Assembly (NCBI RefSeq): GCF_963664135.1
Contig: NZ_OY760905.1
Location: 3,808,736-3,872,735 of the forward strand
Origin: an uncultured Acetobacterium sp.
GTDB lineage: Bacteria; Bacillota; Clostridia; Eubacteriales; Eubacteriaceae
Reading direction: 5' to 3'
Length of the DNA stretch: 64,000 bases
Part shown: in pieces, positions 16,361-25,607 of the stretch
Numbering within the stretch: position 1 is the stretch's first letter
How the letters are laid out: every line of letters starts with the position of its first letter
The notes under the pieces: generated by a model
Told to the model about the DNA's origin: nothing
Databases searched by the model: none
What the model saw: only the letters and a program-made list of their open reading frames with translations
Position numbers and translations under genes: made by a program

Positions 16361-16753
16361 ATGGAAACAGTGTATGATTATTTAAAAAAATGCGGCACTT
16401 ATTTTTTAGCAACAGAAGAGGGGGATCAACCACGGGTTCGTCCTTTTGGAACAATTAACATATTTGAAGATAAACTTTATATTCAAACCGGGAAAGTAAA
16501 AGATGTTTCAAAACAGATGCTGACAAATCCTAAAGTTGAAATTTCCGCATTTCATGGGGGAACATGGATCCGGATTCAGGCAATTATAGTTGAAGATGAT
16601 CGTCTTGAAGCAAAACAGAGTATGTTAGCTGCATATCCGAGTTTGCAAAATATGTACTCAGCCGATGATGACAATACCCAGGTATTGTATTTAAAAGATG
16701 CGGTAGCCACTATTTCATCTTTTTCGGATGAAGCAAAGGTTATCGAATTCTAG
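16361..16753 (+). CDS. Pyridoxamine 5'-phosphate oxidase family protein
   Basis: A 130-residue split-barrel flavin-binding protein. It starts METVYDYLKKCGTYFLATEEGDQPRVRPFG, typical of short PPOX-fold proteins from anaerobes, and keeps the KVKDVSKQMLTNPKVEI segment of the barrel. Such proteins bind FMN, heme or F420-like cofactors; the substrate is unknown. GCGAAGGAG precedes the ATG. It is divergently transcribed from the HxlR regulator, a frequent pairing for electrophile-responsive oxidoreductases. Confidence 0.85.
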   Translation: METVYDYLKKCGTYFLATEEGDQPRVRPFGTINIFEDKLYIQTGKVKDVSKQMLTNPKVEISAFHGGTWIRIQAIIVEDDRLEAKQSMLAAYPSLQNMYSADDDNTQVLYLKDAVATISSFSDEAKVIEF

Positions 16754-16896
16754 AAATTGTCTGATAAACAAAATGGCATCCGTTTTGAGCGGGTCTATAA
16801 TTAATTAGGTTTAAATTAATGCGTTTAGAATAATATAACTAAATAGATGAAAAAGGATCGCGGGATAATTTTCCAGAATCCTAAAGTTAGAATCAG

Positions 16897-16934
16897 GCAT
16901 TTACCGTCATAGAAAAACGGTAAATGCTTTTTTA
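16897..16934 (+). terminator. Rho-independent terminator
   Basis: GCATTTACCGT pairs perfectly with ACGGTAAATGC (11 bp, 9-base loop), followed by TTTTTTATTTT. It lies 144 bases after the PPOX gene stop. Confidence 0.85.
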
Positions 16935-17476
16935 TTTTAGCCAGTTTTATGTAAACTCATAATATTGAAACAAAAGTAGCGATTAAAAATGAGATTTTCA
17001 ATGCTGAATTTAATGCTGTTTAATAAACTGTCTGATGTTATTTCAAAACTGATACCTTAAATAATACTTAAATTAGATGCGGTTTGAGCTTAGATTTTGC
17101 ATTAAATATATTCGAAGATTTCTTGAAATTTAGATTTAAAATTATCAAAAAGTGATTTAATTTACAAATTGTTTAATTGATAGCGTATTTTATTTTTATT
17201 GATGTGGAATTTTTGATTGAAAAATTGGCTCAGAGCACAAATGTTAAATAATAAACGAAATCGTTAAAAAAATACACTGCGAACATTTAGAATGATAAAA
17301 GTTAGAGTTCAGGTTTTTTAAATTATAGCAAAAATGAATAAGCTTTTTATCGGATCCTAAAATTTAAATAAAAGATATGCGACTGATGATTTGATACAGT
17401 TAAAAAAATATTAACGTTACCCGAATAAAATAGAGCAACTAGTAAGAACAATGATTAAAGATTATCTGTTAATTAA
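16935..17476. other. AT-rich intergenic region
   Basis: About 540 bases of very AT-rich DNA. No ribosome site with a sensible ORF, no stable hairpin and no RNA motif was recognised. Confidence 0.5.
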
Positions 17477-17589
17477 CAAACAATATATTTTCGCTTTTGT
17501 ATATTGTTTGAGAAATAACAAACAAGTAAATGCAATATATTGTCACAAAAAGAAAAAATATTGACACGTATAACAGAAGGTGTTACTCT
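17477..17589 (+). promoter_or_regulatory. Promoter with nested CAAACAA/TTGTTTG dyads, shared with the fhs upstream region
   Basis: CAAACAATATA (17477-17487) pairs with TATATTGTTTG (17500-17510), and the same TTGTTTG (17504-17510) pairs with CAAACAA (17519-17525), giving three half sites. From 17504 a 27-base block is identical to 25522-25548 upstream of fhs. Downstream are TTGACA (17561-17566) and, after 17 bases, a weak -10 TACTCT (17584-17589). A strong -35, weak -10 and upstream dyad suggest an activator-dependent promoter. Confidence 0.65.
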
Positions 17590-17898
17590 TATGAAAATTA
17601 GTAAGCGGCAACAGTGAAAATTAGTTTATCGGTTAAGAAAAAAACTGGGGTAACGTAAATAAGGCGGTGGGAATAATATCAAGAATAAATTATACACCAG
17701 AAATGGAGAATTGAGAACGAGCGTTGAATCATCTTGAAATGATGTGGTTCTGGAGAAGTTGAAAATCATATAAACATAAAACCATTCTGAAAAGGAGAAT
17801 TATTTAAAATGAATACAGAGCGAGCAGTAAATGAAAATGTAATCGGTTGCGGATCTGATCCGAGAGTTGAATTGAAAATTTTAAAGGAGGCAATGAAT

Positions 17899-18402
17899 AT
17901 GGAATTTGTACTAAGAGATTGGAAACTAAGTGATGCACAAAGTATTGTACCGTTGGCAAATAATGAGAAGATCGCTGGAAATCTGAGAAACACTTTCCCT
18001 TTCCCCTATACCCTGGACGATGCCCATCTGTTTATTACAAAAAGTATTCACCAGCATAAAAGAAAGCAATTGAATAAAGCAATTATCATCAATGATTCAG
18101 CATCCGGCTCCATCAGTTTGCTCATGCAGGATGATGTCAGTTGTAAAAGTGGTGAACTGGGCTTTTGGCTAGGGGAGCCCTTTTGGGGAAAAGGTATTAT
18201 GACTCGTGCCATTAATCAGATTTGTGAAACGGCGTTTGAGGATTCGAATAGTGTTAGAATTTACGCCCGTCCCTTTGCAGAAAATGAAAAAGCCAGAAAA
18301 ACTCTTGAGAAAGTAGGATTTCAGCTGGAAGGAGTTTTTAAAAACAGTATTTACAAAAATGGCAGAGTAATGGATTCTTGCATGTATGCTCTAACGAAAT
18401 AA
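17899..18402 (+). CDS. GNAT N-acetyltransferase (RimJ/RimL-like)
   Basis: A 167-residue acetyltransferase. The acetyl-CoA loop is GFWLGEPFWGKGIMTRA and the C-terminal motif B is ARPFAENEKARKTLEKVGFQLEG, as in RimJ/RimL-type enzymes that acetylate protein N-termini or small molecules. AGGAGG sits 8 bases before the ATG at 17899. The frame is also open from an ATG at 17809 with its own GGAG, adding 30 residues that do not look like part of a GNAT fold. Its promoter region resembles that of fhs. Substrate unknown. Confidence 0.85.
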   Translation: MEFVLRDWKLSDAQSIVPLANNEKIAGNLRNTFPFPYTLDDAHLFITKSIHQHKRKQLNKAIIINDSASGSISLLMQDDVSCKSGELGFWLGEPFWGKGIMTRAINQICETAFEDSNSVRIYARPFAENEKARKTLEKVGFQLEGVFKNSIYKNGRVMDSCMYALTK

Positions 18403-18477
18403 AAAGAGTACAGCTGATAAGAGGAAATAAATGAATTTACAAGACCTGAGTGGACTGTCAAAAGGAAAGGTTGGAAC

Positions 18478-18948
18478 ATGAAAGATTACGCATTGATTAT
18501 TATGAAACCCGACGCCCTCAAAGCGGAGTTGGTTGAAACCATTATTCAACGATTTATTCAGAATAATTATAAAATTGAAATGGTTGGTTATAAAGAGGTT
18601 ACCACAGATTTAATTTTAACTCATTATGCTGAAGTAACTGAAAAGTTGGGGGATTGGTTCAAAGATATCGTCATTAAGGATTTTGTGGGATATGGGATGA
18701 TTCCGGTAATTCTCAGTCAGGAGGGCAATAATGCCATTGCTAAGGCCAGGGAATTGACCGGAGCCACCGATCCATCAGTGGCCGCCCCGGGCACTATCCG
18801 AGGAGATTTGAGTAAGGACTCCATGGAGGCGGCCAATCGCGAAAATAGAAGCTGTTATAATTTGCTGCACTGTAGCGATTCCACTGAGTCATTTCATAGA
18901 GAATTAAAACTTTGGTTTAATCCGGAAATAGAATTAGCAGAGGATTGA
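18478..18948 (+). CDS. ndk: Nucleoside diphosphate kinase
   Basis: A 156-residue NDK that transfers gamma-phosphate from ATP to other NDPs through a phosphohistidine. MKPDAL lies at residues 9-14, the nucleotide-binding GTIRGD at 105-110, and the active-site His131 in NLLHCSDS. It is a little longer than the typical 135-150 residues, with inserts around residues 50-68. It lies 75 bases after the GNAT gene and its ATG overlaps the TGA of a 16-codon mini-ORF at 18431-18481. Confidence 0.93.
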   Translation: MKDYALIIMKPDALKAELVETIIQRFIQNNYKIEMVGYKEVTTDLILTHYAEVTEKLGDWFKDIVIKDFVGYGMIPVILSQEGNNAIAKARELTGATDPSVAAPGTIRGDLSKDSMEAANRENRSCYNLLHCSDSTESFHRELKLWFNPEIELAED

Positions 18949-19034
18949 AATGAGACTTTCGCTATCATGAAGATCCCGTATAGCTTAAGGATAAAAAACG
19001 AAACCAATAGGTAGAATAGAATTGACTAAATTTG

Positions 19035-19088
19035 AAAAGGTATGAACGCTATTTATTCGCGAGTCGCATACCTTTTTATTTATTTTGC
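19035..19088 (+). terminator. Rho-independent terminator after ndk
   Basis: AAAAGGTATG (19035-19044) pairs with CATACCTTTT (19077-19086) over a 32-base loop with a T run. Confidence 0.7.
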
Positions 19089-19611
19089 TTTTTTGAATTT
19101 AGTGAGGCGAGAATAGCTTTCTAAAATTCGCAAAAAAATATAGTATAAAAGTTTAATTGGAAATTAATCTTGAGTGAATGTTAAATATGAGAATAAATTT
19201 GGATAATGTCTTGATTTGGGGTAAAAATACAATAATAGCCGGTCATAATTATGCTTCATATGAATAAGAAAACTAAAATATGGTTTTAATTGCATTGTGC
19301 AAAAAAATACTATAATATATATACAAGTACACGAAATGAGATAAAAAGATAAAATATCGACAAAATAAGCAGCTAAATATGATAAATTGATAAAAAAATA
19401 AGTCAAATAATTACAGATTCATCTAAATGCATTTTTGAATATAAATAATAGATAAAATGTGAAGTTGCTCTATATGTGACGATTTGTATTTTTATCTTGA
19501 TAGATGTATGAAAATGGGTGCAATAAATTGTTGTGTAGAAACTTGTTATCTTGTTGGAATAGCTTTTTTTCAGAAGTGAATATGTAAAATTAGTTTTAAG
19601 GAGGCGGTTAT
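19089..19611 (+). promoter_or_regulatory. Leader and promoter region of the formate dehydrogenase operon
   Basis: About 520 AT-rich bases. A possible promoter is TTGCAT (19290-19295) with TATAAT (19311-19316), only 15 bases apart, about 295 bases before the first gene, implying a long leader. No riboswitch fold was recognised. AAGGAGG precedes the ATG at 19612. Confidence 0.35.
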
Positions 19612-20118
19612 ATGAACACAAATGTCAATGATCAGATGAAAAATGAAGATAAGAATAAGTTGGTCAAAGAAATTGTTGCTAGGCATATGCATTCAAAAGG
19701 TGCATTAATTCCAGTGTTGCATGAGGTGCAGGAATCCTATGGCTATTTACCAGATGAGATTCAGGAAAAAATTGCCAAAGAAATGAATATCTCAAAGTCG
19801 GAAGTTTTTGGGGTGATTTCTTTTTATTCTCATTTTGCGACCAAACCTGCTGGTAAGTATAAAATTTCAGTCTGTATGGGAACTGCATGTTATGTAAAGG
19901 GGGCTGGAGCAGTTCTGGACAAGCTAAAAGAAAAGCTGAGGGTGAAAGTGGGACAAACTACTGAAGATGGTGAGTTTACCCTTGAAGAGTGCCGCTGCTT
20001 AGGGTGCTGTGGATTGGCGCCGGTCTTAACAGTTAATGGAAAAGTCTATGGACGATTAACGATTGATGATGTTGATACCATACTGGAAAGCTATAAAAAA
20101 GATGGAGGGATTGCATAA
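19612..20118 (+). CDS. NuoE/HydC-like [2Fe-2S] subunit of the formate dehydrogenase complex
   Basis: A 168-residue thioredoxin-fold protein of the complex I 24-kDa type. The N-terminal helical part (HMHSKGALIPVLHEVQES, YLPDEIQEKIAKEM) is followed by the [2Fe-2S] ligands CMGTAC and CRCLGC. Such subunits sit on the NuoF-like diaphorase in electron-bifurcating hydrogenases and formate dehydrogenases (HydC, HylC). It overlaps the next gene by one base (TAATG), so the two are translationally coupled. Confidence 0.9.
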   Translation: MNTNVNDQMKNEDKNKLVKEIVARHMHSKGALIPVLHEVQESYGYLPDEIQEKIAKEMNISKSEVFGVISFYSHFATKPAGKYKISVCMGTACYVKGAGAVLDKLKEKLRVKVGQTTEDGEFTLEECRCLGCCGLAPVLTVNGKVYGRLTIDDVDTILESYKKDGGIA

Positions 20119-20483
20119 TGAAAACTATTGCAGAATTGGAAGCGATCAGAAAAAAAACCCTAGATGAAATCAGCATGCGGACCGACGATGAATCGATTCG
20201 AGTTGTGATTGGAATGGCAACCTGCGGGATTGCTGCCGGAGCAAGAGCTGTGATGACAGCATTTCTTGATGAACTCAAAAAAAGAAATATCCGCAATGTC
20301 CATGTTTCAGCAACGGGTTGCATTGGGGTCTGCCGGTTGGAACCGATTGTTGATGTCATTGATAAAGACGGAAGTAAGACAACTTATGTGCACATGACCC
20401 CTGAAAAAGCGGCAAAAGTTGTTGTTGAGCATATTGCAAATGGGAAAATCTGTGTTGAATATACGTTACAGGAAAACCAATAA
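20118..20483 (+). CDS. Thioredoxin-like [2Fe-2S] ferredoxin subunit
   Basis: A 121-residue protein with a single thioredoxin-like [2Fe-2S] domain: first ligands near MATCGIAAGA and the second pair in TGCIGVCRLEP. Proteins of this size are regularly encoded between the NuoE- and NuoF-like genes of bifurcating hydrogenase operons. It may be a small structural or electron-relay subunit. Its N-terminus (LEAIRKKTLDEISMR) is helical. The next gene follows after 28 bases with AGGAGG. Confidence 0.85.
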   Translation: MKTIAELEAIRKKTLDEISMRTDDESIRVVIGMATCGIAAGARAVMTAFLDELKKRNIRNVHVSATGCIGVCRLEPIVDVIDKDGSKTTYVHMTPEKAAKVVVEHIANGKICVEYTLQENQ

Positions 20484-20511
20484 ATTAATCAGATAAAAGG
20501 AGGAAGCCGAC

Positions 20512-22308
20512 ATGCAATTTTTTCGTTCGCATATTTTGGTTTGTGGTGGTACCGGTTGTACCTCTTCAGATTCTACAAAAATAATCGAAGAATTAAATAA
20601 GCTTTTAGTCAAAAAAAAGCTTGAAAATGAAATTAAGGTTGTGCAGACCGGGTGTTTTGGACTCTGCGAACAAGGTCCAATTATGGTTGTTTACCCGGAA
20701 GGGACAATGTACTGCAAAGTAAAAGTAACAGATGTTGAAGAGTTTGTGGAAGAACATTTGATAAAAGGGAGAATTGTTACCAGACTGCTGGAAAAAAGCA
20801 GTGAAGTCAAAGAAGGTGAGTATGCTATTGAAAAATCTTCCTTTTTTAAGAAGCAGTTGCGGATTGCCCTGAGAAACTGCGGGGTCATCAATCCCGAACT
20901 AATTGATGAATACATCGCCTTTGACGGTTATAAAGCCTTAATCAAAGCGCTCACTGAAATGAAACCGGATGAGATCATTGAGACCATCAAAAAATCGGGC
21001 TTGCGAGGCAGAGGTGGCGGCGGCTACCCGACTGGAACAAAGTGGGAATTTGCCGCCAAACAGGATAGTGAGCAGAAATATGTTTGCTGTAATGCGGATG
21101 AAGGAGACCCTGGGGCTTTTATGGATCGTAGTGTGCTGGAAGGGGATCCGCACTCCATCATCGAAGCGATGATCATTGCTGGATACGCTATTGGCGCCAA
21201 CGCCGGCTTTGTGTATGTCCGGGCAGAATATCCAATTGCTGTGAAAAGACTCCAAATTGCCATTGATCAGGCCAGAGAGTATGGATTGCTGGGCGACAAT
21301 ATTCTGGGGACCAGTTTCAAATTTGATATCGAAATCCGTTTGGGTGCCGGTGCTTTTGTCTGTGGCGAAGAAACGGCACTGATGACATCTATTGAAGGAA
21401 AACGCGGGGAACCCCGTGTGCGTCCGCCATACCCGGCAGTTAAAGGTCTCTGGCAAAAACCAACGATCCTGAACAATGTCGAAACATTCGCCAATATTCC
21501 GGTGATTATGCTTAAAGGACCGGAGTGGTTTGCAGGTATGGGAACGGAAAAAAGCAAGGGAACAAAGGTCTTTGCCATCGGCGGAAAAATAAACAACACC
21601 GGTTTGGTGGAAATTCCCATGGGAACAACGCTGAGAGAAGTCATCTATGATATTGGCGGTGGCATTCCTGGTGGGAAGAAATTCAAAGCTGCTCAGACCG
21701 GCGGACCTTCTGGCGGCTGTATTCCAGCAAGCCATATCGACACCCCCATCGATTATGAATCATTAATTGAATTAGGGTCGATGATGGGATCCGGAGGCCT
21801 GATCGTCATGGACGAGGATACCTGTATGGTTGATATTGCCAAGTTTTTTCTGGAATTCACAGTGGATGAATCCTGCGGGAAATGCACCCCCTGCCGACTG
21901 GGAACCCGAAGAATGATGGAAATACTGGATAAAATTACCAAAGGCAAAGGAAAAATGAGCGATCTCGACGAACTGGAAAACCTGGCTAAAGATATCAAGG
22001 CTGCTTCACTGTGTGCCCTGGGTCAAACTGCGCCCAATCCTATTCTTAGTACGCTGCGTTATTTCCGTGATGAATATGAAGCCCATATTCGCGATCGCCG
22101 ATGCCCGGCGGGTTCATGCAAAAGTCTGCTAACTTATGAAATAACAGAAGATAAGTGCATCCGCTGCGGACTTTGTGCCAAAAACTGTCCGGTCAAGGCC
22201 ATTTCCGGTTCCAAAAAAGAAGAGATACCCTTTGTGGTAGATCAGGATAAATGTATCAAATGTGGAGTTTGTTACCAAAAATGTCCAGTAGATGCCATTA
22301 CGAAATAA
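20512..22308 (+). CDS. NuoF/HydB-like diaphorase subunit (FMN, NAD(P)H, multiple FeS clusters)
   Basis: A 598-residue flavoprotein. Residues about 1-95 are a [2Fe-2S] thioredoxin-like domain (CGGTGC, then TGCFGLCEQGP). The NuoF core follows: glycine-rich NAD(P)H site GLRGRGGGGYPTG near residue 165, FMN region CNADEGDPGAF near 193, and [4Fe-4S] motif ESCGKCTPCRLG near 455. The C-terminus adds two [4Fe-4S] clusters (CIRCGLCAKNCP and CIKCGVCYQKCP). This is the NAD(P)H-oxidising and likely flavin-bifurcating subunit, as in HydB and HylB. Confidence 0.92.
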   Translation: MQFFRSHILVCGGTGCTSSDSTKIIEELNKLLVKKKLENEIKVVQTGCFGLCEQGPIMVVYPEGTMYCKVKVTDVEEFVEEHLIKGRIVTRLLEKSSEVKEGEYAIEKSSFFKKQLRIALRNCGVINPELIDEYIAFDGYKALIKALTEMKPDEIIETIKKSGLRGRGGGGYPTGTKWEFAAKQDSEQKYVCCNADEGDPGAFMDRSVLEGDPHSIIEAMIIAGYAIGANAGFVYVRAEYPIAVKRLQIAIDQAREYGLLGDNILGTSFKFDIEIRLGAGAFVCGEETALMTSIEGKRGEPRVRPPYPAVKGLWQKPTILNNVETFANIPVIMLKGPEWFAGMGTEKSKGTKVFAIGGKINNTGLVEIPMGTTLREVIYDIGGGIPGGKKFKAAQTGGPSGGCIPASHIDTPIDYESLIELGSMMGSGGLIVMDEDTCMVDIAKFFLEFTVDESCGKCTPCRLGTRRMMEILDKITKGKGKMSDLDELENLAKDIKAASLCALGQTAPNPILSTLRYFRDEYEAHIRDRRCPAGSCKSLLTYEITEDKCIRCGLCAKNCPVKAISGSKKEEIPFVVDQDKCIKCGVCYQKCPVDAITK

Positions 22309-22334
22309 ACGACTAATGATTAAAGGAGGTAGTA

Positions 22335-25028
22335 ATGATTACTTTAACGATTAATAATAAAGTGCTGAAGGCTCAGGCAGGTCAGACAATTCTTAAAATA
22401 GCCGAAGATAACGGCATTCATATACCGACCCTGTGTCACATGGATGGCACTCACGATACCTATTCATGTCGCATCTGTGTGGTGGAGGTAGAAGGGGCAA
22501 AAGCACTGATTCCGGCTTGTGCAGGAATTGCTGAAGACGGTATGGTTATCAATACGGTTTCGGAAAGCGTCCTCAGTGCCCGTCGAAACATTGTTAACCT
22601 GCTTTTGTCCAATGGTGAACACAACTGCTTATCCTGTGAAAAAAGCGGGGAATGCAGTCTTCAGAGTGTGTCCTATGAACTGGGTATCGAAACCCCGGCC
22701 TTTATCATGGAAAGCATGGATAAGGCTACTGTAGATGATTCCAGTGTGATGATCGTCAGAGACAACCGCAAATGTATTCTCTGTCGGCGTTGCGTCACTG
22801 CCTGCAGTGAGATTGTCTGCAATGATGTTTTATCGGTAGGTTACCGAGGCAGCGAGTCGGCTATTGTCTGTGATAATAACAAGCCAATGGGGGAATCCAG
22901 CTGTGTTCAATGCGGGCACTGTGTGCAGGTCTGTCCGGTGGGGGCACTGGTCAATAAAAAATCCATTGGCAAGGCCCGCTCCTGGGAGACCAAAAAAGTT
23001 CGCACGACCTGTCCCTACTGTGGGGTTGGCTGTCAGCTATATCTTCACATGAAGGGCGACGAAATTGTCAAAGTCACCGGTGTGGAAGATGGTTTTCCGA
23101 ATAAAGGCCGACTTTGCGTTAAAGGCCGTTATGGCTATGACTTTATTTATTCAAATGAACGGCTGACCACTCCGCTGATCAAAGAAAATGGTGTTTTCCG
23201 AGAAGCGTCATGGGATGAAGCTCTGGATCTGGTCGCCTCAAAATTCAAAGAGATTATTGAAAAGGATGGTCCCGATGCTGTTGGCGGAATCAGCTGTGCC
23301 AGAAGCACCAATGAAGACTCTTATCAGATGCAGAAACTGTTTAGAGCGGCATTTAAATCGGCCAATATCGACCACTGTGCCAGAGTGTGCCATGCCCCTA
23401 CAGTAGCCGGCTTGATCACCTCATTCGGAACCGGGGGAATGACCAACTCCATTGCTGAAATGGCTAAAACCAACTGTCTGTTTGTCATCGGTTCAAATAT
23501 GTCGGAAGCTCATCCGGTGGCCGCAACCTTTGTTAAGAATGGCAAAAAGAACGGTGCCAAGCTGATCGTCGTGGATCCTCGTAAAACTCTGCTGGCTGAT
23601 CGGGCTGATGAGTTTGCCCAGATCAAGGTGGGTTCGGATGTAGCCTTCCTGAATGGCCTCATGAACGTGCTCATCACCGAAGATCTCTATGACAAGGAAT
23701 TCGTGAATAATAAATGCGATAATTTTGATGCCCTGAAAGAAAAAGTGTTGGAATATCCGCCGGAGCGGGTAGCCGAAATCAGCGGAGTGCCGGCAGAACA
23801 GATCATCAGAATTGCCAGAATGCTGGCCGACAATAAACCGGGAATGGCTATGTACACCCTGGGAATCACCGAGCATACCTGCGGCACTAACAATGTTATG
23901 TCCATTGCCAACCTGCAGATGCTGCTGGGCAATATTGGAAAAGAAAATGCCGGAGTCAACCCACTGCGAGGCCAGAACAACGTTCAGGGGGCCTGCGACA
24001 TGGGGGCGCTTCCTAATGTTTATCATGGTTATCAGAGCGTCACCGATCCGGCGGCCAAAGCAAAATTTGAGAAAGCCTGGAATGTGGACGGCCTGCCGGA
24101 TAAACTGGGAATGATGATTCCGGATATGATTAGTGGCCTGAAGACCAAAGCGATAAAGGGACTCTATATTTTTGGCGAGAACATTGTCGCTACGGAACCG
24201 GATATTGCTCATGTTATTGAATGCCTGGAGGCGGCTGAATTTGTCGTCGTCAACGAGATTTTTCATAATGAAACCACCCAATATGCTGATGTGATTCTGC
24301 CAGGTGCGGCCTGGGGCGAAGATGAAGGTACCTATACCAATTGTGAAAGACGGGTCAGTCTGGTCAGAAAAATAAAAGAAGCGCCGGGACAGGCGAAGCC
24401 GGACTGGTGGATCTTTAAAGAGATTGCCAAACGTTTCGGTCAGAACTGGGAATCAAACAGTGGTCGAGAATTATGGGACAACGAGATTGCACCGTTGGCG
24501 CCGTTTTTCCTGGGGATTACCTATGATCGGATTCAAGGTGACGGAATGCAGTGGCCGTGCAATTGTGCGACTGATCCGGGAACACAAATCCTTCATCTTG
24601 ATGGTAACTTCACCCGAGGTAAGGGTCATCTGATGGCTATCGACTGGACCCCCCCAGCTGAAGTGCCGGATACTGAATATCCTTTTACCTTAAGCACCGG
24701 CAGACGGCTCTATCATTATCATACTCGAACCCAAACTGGACGCGCCCAAGGACTGAATCAGTTGTTGCCGGAAGAATATGCCGATATTTCGGAAGTGGAT
24801 GCTAAACGCCTTGGCATCGAACATGGGGAAATGATTATTGTCAAATCCAGGCGTGGATCCGTTTTTGTCAAAGCTCAGGTATCTGACCGGATTCCAGAAG
24901 GATTGGTTTGGATGGCCATCCATTTCTTCGAAAATAATGCCAACTGGCTGACTACAAGAGCTAGCGATACAGTAACCAAGACACCGGAATACAAAGCTTG
25001 TGCAGTGGATATTCAAAAAATTTCTTAA
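22335..25028 (+). CDS. NuoG-fused formate dehydrogenase catalytic subunit (Mo/W-bis-pterin, Cys ligand)
   Basis: An 897-residue subunit. Residues 1-80 form a [2Fe-2S] ferredoxin domain (SCRIC), then a His-Cys cluster region (HNCLSCEKSGEC), two [4Fe-4S] motifs (CILCRRCVTAC, CVQCGHCVQVCP), the cluster of the molybdopterin domain (CPYCGVGC), the catalytic domain, and the C-terminal dinucleotide domain (FTLSTGRRLYHYHTRT). The metal ligand is Cys352 (TGC at 23388-23390) in ARVCHAP, where selenocysteine formate dehydrogenases have UGA; the following His353 is kept. With the upstream NuoE/NuoF partners it should interconvert CO2 and formate using NAD(P)H plus ferredoxin. No hydrogenase H-cluster motif is present. 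Confidence 0.92.
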   Translation: MITLTINNKVLKAQAGQTILKIAEDNGIHIPTLCHMDGTHDTYSCRICVVEVEGAKALIPACAGIAEDGMVINTVSESVLSARRNIVNLLLSNGEHNCLSCEKSGECSLQSVSYELGIETPAFIMESMDKATVDDSSVMIVRDNRKCILCRRCVTACSEIVCNDVLSVGYRGSESAIVCDNNKPMGESSCVQCGHCVQVCPVGALVNKKSIGKARSWETKKVRTTCPYCGVGCQLYLHMKGDEIVKVTGVEDGFPNKGRLCVKGRYGYDFIYSNERLTTPLIKENGVFREASWDEALDLVASKFKEIIEKDGPDAVGGISCARSTNEDSYQMQKLFRAAFKSANIDHCARVCHAPTVAGLITSFGTGGMTNSIAEMAKTNCLFVIGSNMSEAHPVAATFVKNGKKNGAKLIVVDPRKTLLADRADEFAQIKVGSDVAFLNGLMNVLITEDLYDKEFVNNKCDNFDALKEKVLEYPPERVAEISGVPAEQIIRIARMLADNKPGMAMYTLGITEHTCGTNNVMSIANLQMLLGNIGKENAGVNPLRGQNNVQGACDMGALPNVYHGYQSVTDPAAKAKFEKAWNVDGLPDKLGMMIPDMISGLKTKAIKGLYIFGENIVATEPDIAHVIECLEAAEFVVVNEIFHNETTQYADVILPGAAWGEDEGTYTNCERRVSLVRKIKEAPGQAKPDWWIFKEIAKRFGQNWESNSGRELWDNEIAPLAPFFLGITYDRIQGDGMQWPCNCATDPGTQILHLDGNFTRGKGHLMAIDWTPPAEVPDTEYPFTLSTGRRLYHYHTRTQTGRAQGLNQLLPEEYADISEVDAKRLGIEHGEMIIVKSRRGSVFVKAQVSDRIPEGLVWMAIHFFENNANWLTTRASDTVTKTPEYKACAVDIQKIS

Positions 25029-25051
25029 AAAATAAAAAAAACTATCATATT

Positions 25052-25084
25052 AAAGGGAGTGTTTATGGCAAACACTCCCTTTAT
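25052..25084 (+). terminator. Terminator of the formate dehydrogenase operon
   Basis: AAAGGGAGTGTTT pairs perfectly with AAACACTCCCTTT (13 bp, loop ATGGC). The following T tract is short. Confidence 0.75.
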
Positions 25085-25521
25085 AATCTGGCGAAATTTC
25101 GATGTTGATAAATTATATAATGAGGAATCAACATGCGATTATCACCATCAAACAGAAATTTTTTTCAAATAAAACTCAAATTAATAACCGGAATGATAAA
25201 AAAATTTTTTGTTTTTTTTAGATTTGTGACCTGATTTTTATGAATTACCAGAAAAAACAAGAGACAAGAAAAATAAATATTAGTGTTTGCTGATATTGTA
25301 GTTAAATAAGTGACGAAGTAGGAATAATAAAATAGTCGGTTTTACGAATGAATTTTAAAGAGTTCAAAACAATGACTGATGTTCAGGGCTTTATTTATAC
25401 GTTCGCATTGAAAATATGATAAAAATTGTAAAAATGATAAAAGTGTAAAAAATAGCTCTAAATGTAGGTTTGATTGCTATAAAATGTTAAAATAATAACA
25501 AAATATTTCAGCTGCATAACT
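25085..25521. other. AT-rich intergenic region upstream of the fhs promoter
   Basis: About 435 bases with poly-A and poly-T stretches. No ORF with a ribosome site and no stable structure was recognised. Confidence 0.5.
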
Positions 25522-25607
25522 TTGTTTGAGAAATAACAAACAAGTAAAGGTAATAAATTGTTGCTATATAGAAAAATATTGACATATAGAACAATAGATG
25601 GTAACCT
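25522..25607 (+). promoter_or_regulatory. fhs promoter region with TTGTTTG-N8-CAAACAA dyad
   Basis: The perfect 7-bp dyad lies at 25522-25543, inside a 27-base block identical to that upstream of the GNAT gene. TTGACA at 25579-25584 and a weak -10 TAACCT at 25602-25607 are 17 bases apart. The leader to the ATG of fhs is about 220 bases with no recognised riboswitch. Confidence 0.65.

Noticed and set aside
20938-21735. 265-codon minus-strand ORF in the NuoF-like gene
   Set aside because: Shadow of a strongly supported coding frame; sequence lacks any recognisable motif.
23388-23390. Selenocysteine at the formate dehydrogenase metal ligand
   Set aside because: The codon is TGC (Cys), so no recoding is needed.
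23493-24281. 262-codon minus-strand ORF in the formate dehydrogenase gene
   Set aside because: Shadow of the catalytic subunit frame, which has all cofactor motifs.
19612-25028. [FeFe]-hydrogenase HydABC operon
   Set aside because: The NuoE/NuoF genes resemble hydBC, but the large subunit has a bis-pterin formate dehydrogenase domain and no H-cluster motifs.
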